Assembly (NCBI GenBank): GCA_023150835.1
Contig: JAKLKB010000059.1
Location: 1 to 36,733, forward strand
DNA: 36,733 bases
DNA from: Myxococcota bacterium
GTDB taxonomy: Bacteria > Myxococcota_C > UBA6777
Reading direction: 5' to 3'
The first letter of the stretch is position 1, and each line of letters starts with the position of its first letter. Positions 33,076 through 36,733 of the stretch are shown here, piece after piece. The notes under the pieces were generated by a model, which saw only the letters and a program-made list of their open reading frames with translations, had not been told where the DNA came from and made no database searches. Position numbers and translations under genes: made by a program.

Positions 33076-34911
33076 TCAGCCTGTCGGTGGTGATTTTTCT
33101 TCGATCTCCCCTCGAAAAAAATGGCTCCCTTCATAGCGTGAGAGGGCCTCTCTCAAAAACACCTTGACCACCGCAGCCATCGGCACAGCCAACAAGATCC
33201 CCACGATCCCAAACAACTTCCCCCCCACCAAGATCGCGATCATCACGACCAGTTCAGACATCCCTGTGTGTTCTCCCACGACTTTTGGCGTGAACACAAA
33301 CACGTCGCACATGTGGATCGTAAACATCCCGATCAACACAATAAAAAATTGCCACTGCAATTGAAATTGAATCAAAGCAACCGTCAGCGCGATCAAATAG
33401 GTGATAAAAAAGCCAAGGTAAGGGATGACGTTAATCAGCGCACCGAGCAACGCAATAGCCGGAGCCATCGGCACTTGTACAGCGGAAAGCACGATCATAT
33501 AGCACGAACCAACGATCATTGAGACCGTGATCTGCCCACGAATAAATCCCGATATCATCTGATCGATCTCACGCAAACGGCCCAACGCCCAACCCCGCAT
33601 ACGCGGGGGAATCGATTTGACCACCCTTTCCTCTACATGTTTGTAATCTTTGAGAAAATAAAATGTGAACAGCGGAATAAACAGAAAGTTGAAAAGGGCG
33701 ATCAACAGCGTCACACCGCTCAAAAAGATCGACGAAAAAAACTGCGTGAGCGGCTTGACCATGCTTGGGACGTATTTTTGGATCTGTTCGCCCCATTGTG
33801 TGATCGCTTCGGTGAAATTTTTGGGAAAATGGAATTTGAAATTGACTTCCGCCCACACTTTAAGTTTGTTTAGCGCGGTCGGAAGTTGCTGCATCAAGCG
33901 CGCAAACTCATCAAACGAGTGCGATAACGCCGGCAACAACAGCAACACCACTGACACCAACAGCACCACCAACAACAACACAAACATCGAGATCGCCGCG
34001 CTTCGGCTGATCCCGAGCTTTTCCATCCGCACCACCAACGGGTTCAACAGATACGCCACGCCCAAAGAAAACAAGATCGGCGTCAACACAGGACTCAAGT
34101 AATAGGTCATAAACAACAAAAAGATCAGCAACAACGCGATTACAAACGTGCGGATGTACACCATCTCCGAGATCTGCAACGACAGCGGCAACACTCCGTG
34201 ATCACGAACGCCCGCCCGCAAACGAATCGGACCCATCCCAAGCCCCGAGCCATCGACTGATTGCGTAAAAACGATCTCTTCCAACTCGACTTCTTCAGGA
34301 GGCCGCAACGGTGAAATATTGTGTTTTTTGATCGTCACCAACGGTCGCCCCGCTGCCGACAGTCCGTCTATCGAACGTCCCGAATACATCGGGCCATACA
34401 AATCTTCCTCCGCCTCGACGCTCTCTTTCGTATCTCCGTCAACATCCCCACCAACATTCTCCTCGGCCTCTGCGTCGGTATCCTCTGTTTTCTCTTTTTT
34501 GCGTTGCTCGGCTTGTGACGACGCTTCCGCCTCGATCTGCTCCTTGATGCGCTCCTCCCACAGATCGGTCTCTGGCGATGCCCCCGCATCGAACGTCACA
34601 TCCACGCCCAATACCTCACCCACCTCTTCTTTCTTCGATGCCTGTGCGGTGTGAGCGGTCGTTTCGAGACGAACGGGATCTTTGGTTGGAGGAGATATCT
34701 CTCTTTGATTTTTTGCGATATCGACCGAGCGTGCGGCGTATTCTGCTGCGCTTCCCGATCTGTGGAGAGAGGAAGGGGCTGTTGTTTTGGAAACAGGCGG
34801 TCGAGGCGATTCGGGATCTCCCGCAAGTGCATCGGCTGTTGTTTTGGGGCGTGGTGGCTCGTGCTGTTTTTGAGAAGCAGGCGGCGCAGACTTATTCTTT
34901 TTACGACCCAT
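33076..34911 (-). CDS. AI-2E/PerM family membrane protein with long acidic N-terminus
   Basis: A 611-residue inner-membrane protein of the AI-2E transporter (UPF0118/PerM) family. The first ~245 residues are hydrophilic, Pro/Glu/Ser-rich and probably disordered cytoplasm. The rest has about eight membrane spans, starting FVIALLLIFLLFMTYYLSPV and including the family features LNPLVVRMEKLGISR, PPRMRGWALGRLREIDQMISGFIRGQ and the LxxxxxxxxIPYLG block. Members export small molecules or ions (Na+/H+ exchange in some), and the substrate is unknown here. AGAGAGG precedes the ATG at 34911 by 8 bases. The extended N-terminus is longer than usual for the family. Confidence 0.92.
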   Translation of the reverse strand: MGRKKNKSAPPASQKQHEPPRPKTTADALAGDPESPRPPVSKTTAPSSLHRSGSAAEYAARSVDIAKNQREISPPTKDPVRLETTAHTAQASKKEEVGEVLGVDVTFDAGASPETDLWEERIKEQIEAEASSQAEQRKKEKTEDTDAEAEENVGGDVDGDTKESVEAEEDLYGPMYSGRSIDGLSAAGRPLVTIKKHNISPLRPPEEVELEEIVFTQSVDGSGLGMGPIRLRAGVRDHGVLPLSLQISEMVYIRTFVIALLLIFLLFMTYYLSPVLTPILFSLGVAYLLNPLVVRMEKLGISRSAAISMFVLLLVVLLVSVVLLLLPALSHSFDEFARLMQQLPTALNKLKVWAEVNFKFHFPKNFTEAITQWGEQIQKYVPSMVKPLTQFFSSIFLSGVTLLIALFNFLFIPLFTFYFLKDYKHVEERVVKSIPPRMRGWALGRLREIDQMISGFIRGQITVSMIVGSCYMIVLSAVQVPMAPAIALLGALINVIPYLGFFITYLIALTVALIQFQLQWQFFIVLIGMFTIHMCDVFVFTPKVVGEHTGMSELVVMIAILVGGKLFGIVGILLAVPMAAVVKVFLREALSRYEGSHFFRGEIEEKSPPTG

Positions 34912-35028
34912 CGGATGACCTCTCTTTTGTTTCCGTCAAGGCGTTTTAACACAACAAAGCTTGTGCGCCAAAAGCAACACAAGCCTCGACCCGAAACAGC
35001 CCTTGCCCCCGATCAGAAAAACGCTGTT

Positions 35029-35514
35029 TTAGTTGCAAGTCGGACAGCTTGATTGGCAAGCAAAAGTCCAGCGCGTCTTGTCTTGTTCGCAAGTTCGGAT
35101 GCCATCTTGGGTTTCTTTGAGGCAGCTTTTGAGTGCTTCGCCGAGAGGGGTTTGGCAGGTTGCGTAGCACTTTTCTTTGATCGTTCCGCAACCTTCTCTG
35201 TTGTAGCAGAGCACAGGATCATTTTTGTCTTTGCAGTTCGCGTAGCACTTGTCAGCATCCGAACATTCGAGTTTTCGAACGCAACGACGCCCATTTTTGT
35301 GGGCTTCCTTGATACATCGGTGACGTCGCTTCAACACGTCTTTTCGACACTTTCGCTCACGCACAGCCGCTTTCGCAAGGCAGCGCTTCTTGCATGTATC
35401 GCGTTTGCGCAAACATCGTTGCGTTTGATTCGGCTTGGCCGCAACCTCCGTCCTCCAACAACCCCAACACACCACGAACACCAACCAACCACTCAACAGA
35501 TAACGTCCTCGCAT
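35029..35514 (-). CDS. Secreted protein with 18 cysteines
   Basis: A 161-residue protein with a signal peptide (YLLSGWLVFVVCWGCWRTEVAA) and a mature region holding 18 Cys, an even number that suits nine disulfides. Lys and Arg are very common in the first half (KKRCLAKAAVRERKCRKDV). No known family was recognised. GAAGGGAAG precedes the ATG at 35514. It could be a small extracellular or periplasmic protein stabilised by disulfides; a toxin-like or antimicrobial role is possible but not shown. Confidence 0.75.
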   Translation of the reverse strand: MRGRYLLSGWLVFVVCWGCWRTEVAAKPNQTQRCLRKRDTCKKRCLAKAAVRERKCRKDVLKRRHRCIKEAHKNGRRCVRKLECSDADKCYANCKDKNDPVLCYNREGCGTIKEKCYATCQTPLGEALKSCLKETQDGIRTCEQDKTRWTFACQSSCPTCN

Positions 35515-35657
35515 CGACTTCCCTTCTTCTTTCCTTTGGGTGCAGCATCCCTCGTGAAGCTCTACATGGAACTTTCGGCAGCATAACGAAAAGCACAAAC
35601 GGATGCAACAATACGATCCATTTCACCCACCCAGCCCCGCCCCTGCGGATCACAACC

Positions 35658-36404
35658 TCACCTCTCCCCAGCGATAAAATTAAACATCCGCCCGCAACGC
35701 CCGCCGCTTGCACGGTGCGAAAAAAAACGAGACGAAACATCCGAGACGGTGCAGCCATGAACGTGATCGATCTGTTCCCTCGGAACTCCCGCACGCTCTA
35801 GCTGCGCGACCAACGCACCGCGCAGATCGACCAGATGCCGACCTTCTGCGCTTGGATCAGGACGTGCGGCTTCTGCAAAATGCGCCGCCACCTCGTCCCC
35901 GACTTGGAAGACCTCGGCGCTGATATGCGGGCCGATCGCCACAAAGATATCGGGGGACGATACCCGCGCACGCAAACGCTCGATCACCCGCACCGCGATC
36001 TCAGACACCACACCCCGCCAACCCGCATGGATCGCCGCAACGGCTCGACTTTTTCGCTCCGCCAGCAACAACGGCACACAGTCCGCTGTTTTGACCCCCA
36101 CCACCAGCCCCGACACAAACGACAACAGCGCATCCGCCTGTTCGTTGGCCGTCGGTTGTTCTGCTTCTTCACAAAGCACCACACGATCCGAATGGATCTG
36201 CGTCACACTTCGGATCTGTTCGCGTTGCACTTCCAAACGCGAAGCGAGCAAGCGAAGATTCTCTTCGACAGCATCGGCTCGATCACCCGTCGATGTCGAA
36301 AAATTCCAAGAAGCATACGCCCCTTCGCTCACTCCGCCTGCTCGCGTTGTAAAACCGTGTTTGGGAAAACCGACTTCTTCCAAAAGGGATGAACGCAACC
36401 ACAT
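35658..36404 (-). CDS. pgeF: PgeF/YfiH-family enzyme (laccase-domain, purine nucleoside-acting)
   Basis: A 248-residue cytosolic enzyme of the YfiH/PgeF (Cu/Zn-binding polyphenol-oxidase-like) family, which includes purine nucleoside phosphorylases and peptidoglycan-editing factors. The metal site is complete: QIHSDRV (H71), KTADCVPLLL (C109) and AAIHAGWRG (H126), followed by GPHISAEVFQVGDEV and the C-terminal FFSHRASGGRCGRMFNFI. The ATG at 36404 has GAGG 5 bases upstream. It lies upstream of the cysteine-rich gene with 143 bases between, and next to module A and B repeats. Confidence 0.93.
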   Translation of the reverse strand: MWLRSSLLEEVGFPKHGFTTRAGGVSEGAYASWNFSTSTGDRADAVEENLRLLASRLEVQREQIRSVTQIHSDRVVLCEEAEQPTANEQADALLSFVSGLVVGVKTADCVPLLLAERKSRAVAAIHAGWRGVVSEIAVRVIERLRARVSSPDIFVAIGPHISAEVFQVGDEVAAHFAEAARPDPSAEGRHLVDLRGALVAQLERAGVPREQIDHVHGCTVSDVSSRFFSHRASGGRCGRMFNFIAGER

Positions 36405-36452
36405 GATGCCTCACACAACGTTTTCCATGATCGGAAGTGATCTGCTTGGAGA

Positions 36453-36568
36453 ATACGAAATCCGCCTGTCGTGTGATCGTAAAGATGCAGGGACAGACAG
36501 GTGTGGCTGCCCGATCACAGGGTGTCTCCGCGCCCATCTTCGATAACACGTCTCGCGGATTTCGTGTA
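36453..36568 (+). repeat. MITE-like element, module B copy 3
   Basis: The best preserved copy: ATACGAAATCCGC at one end and GCGGATTTCGTGTA at the other form an inverted repeat of about 12 bases. The interior has GTAAAGATGCAGGGACAG, GTGGCTGCCCGATCACAGGGTGTCTCCG and CCCATCTTCGATAACACGTCTC. Here it precedes module A, unlike copies 1 and 2, which follow it. Confidence 0.8.
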
Positions 36569-36574
36569 AGTTTC

Positions 36575-36692
36575 GTGGGGCTTTGCCCCACACCCCACAA
36601 GGGAGTCCGCTCCCTTGACCCCGTGTTTGGCGGAACGAACAGATGTTTTTCAAACAAACAACGGCTCCGCTTGGACGAGCCCGAACACGGGA
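36575..36692 (+). repeat. Intergenic hairpin repeat, module A copy 7
   Basis: Begins with the perfect stem GTGGGG-CTTTG-CCCCAC, then CAAGGGAGTCCGCTCCCTTG, ACCCCGTGTTTGGCGGAACG, TTTTTCAAACAAACAACGGC and GCCCGAACACGGGAG. The second stem keeps full pairing despite several differences from copies 1 and 5. Confidence 0.88.
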
Positions 36693-36733
36693 GTTGTTGA
36701 TAGGGGGAAGATTTGTCGTTCTCACGTATGCTT

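Overview
The window looks like a chromosomal segment of a Gram-negative, predatory-type or social delta-group bacterium, most likely Myxococcota or a relative such as Bradymonadota. This is inferred from gene content: a lipoprotein with MopE-like CNxxDxDCxG repeats fused to a WD40 propeller, a transmembrane Ser/Thr kinase with a huge low-complexity tail, TPR and Smr proteins, a FecA-like TonB receptor, and several secreted cysteine-rich orphans. The base composition is only moderately GC-rich by eye, below the classical myxobacteria. No rRNA, tRNA, CRISPR array or prophage was recognised.

Layout. 0.15-2.65 kb: FecA-like TonB-dependent receptor (-). 3.1-6.0 kb: a compact minus-strand run purK-purE-secreted Cys protein-DUF971 protein, with purK and purE overlapping by ATGA. 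6.35-8.62 kb: an alpha/beta hydrolase gene split by an IscB element (complete IscB with RuvC and HNH residues plus an upstream omega-RNA region). The hydrolase middle, including its nucleophile, is missing. 8.86-10.66 kb: a small unknown gene, a possible small ORF, a DUF433 antitoxin-like gene and an intact alpha/beta hydrolase. 10.96-13.49 kb: divergent TPR and Smr-domain genes. 13.76-15.94 kb: MopE/WD40 lipoprotein with a clear TTGACA-N17-TATCCT promoter. 16.54-20.03 kb: a lone bacterial-microcompartment hexamer protein, a class II aldolase/short-chain dehydrogenase fusion and a tandem universal stress protein. 20.04-21.45 kb: an unknown gene and a small lipoprotein (both -). 21.62-24.51 kb: APH-fold phosphotransferase, adenylylsulfate kinase and a membrane-anchored alpha/beta hydrolase. 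24.65-28.33 kb: atypical Ser/Thr kinase. 28.85-30.21 kb: YD-repeat-like secreted protein and ferritin-like protein. 30.36-32.86 kb: multi-C2-like secreted protein. 33.08-34.91 kb: AI-2E/PerM family protein. 35.03-36.40 kb: 18-cysteine secreted protein and a PgeF/YfiH-type enzyme.

The intergenic DNA is unusually structured. Seven copies of a ~120-bp hairpin repeat (module A) sit only between genes, with compensatory changes in the first stem and three variants of the second stem. Three copies of a ~118-bp element with terminal inverted repeats (module B) each lie beside a module A copy. Two copies of a twin-hairpin element (module C) lie at gene 3' ends. There are also many short direct duplications (24-78 bp), several at gene ends or start regions. 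The most notable biology is the IscB/omega-RNA insertion, the dispersed repeat system, and the orphan shell protein beside the aldolase fusion.
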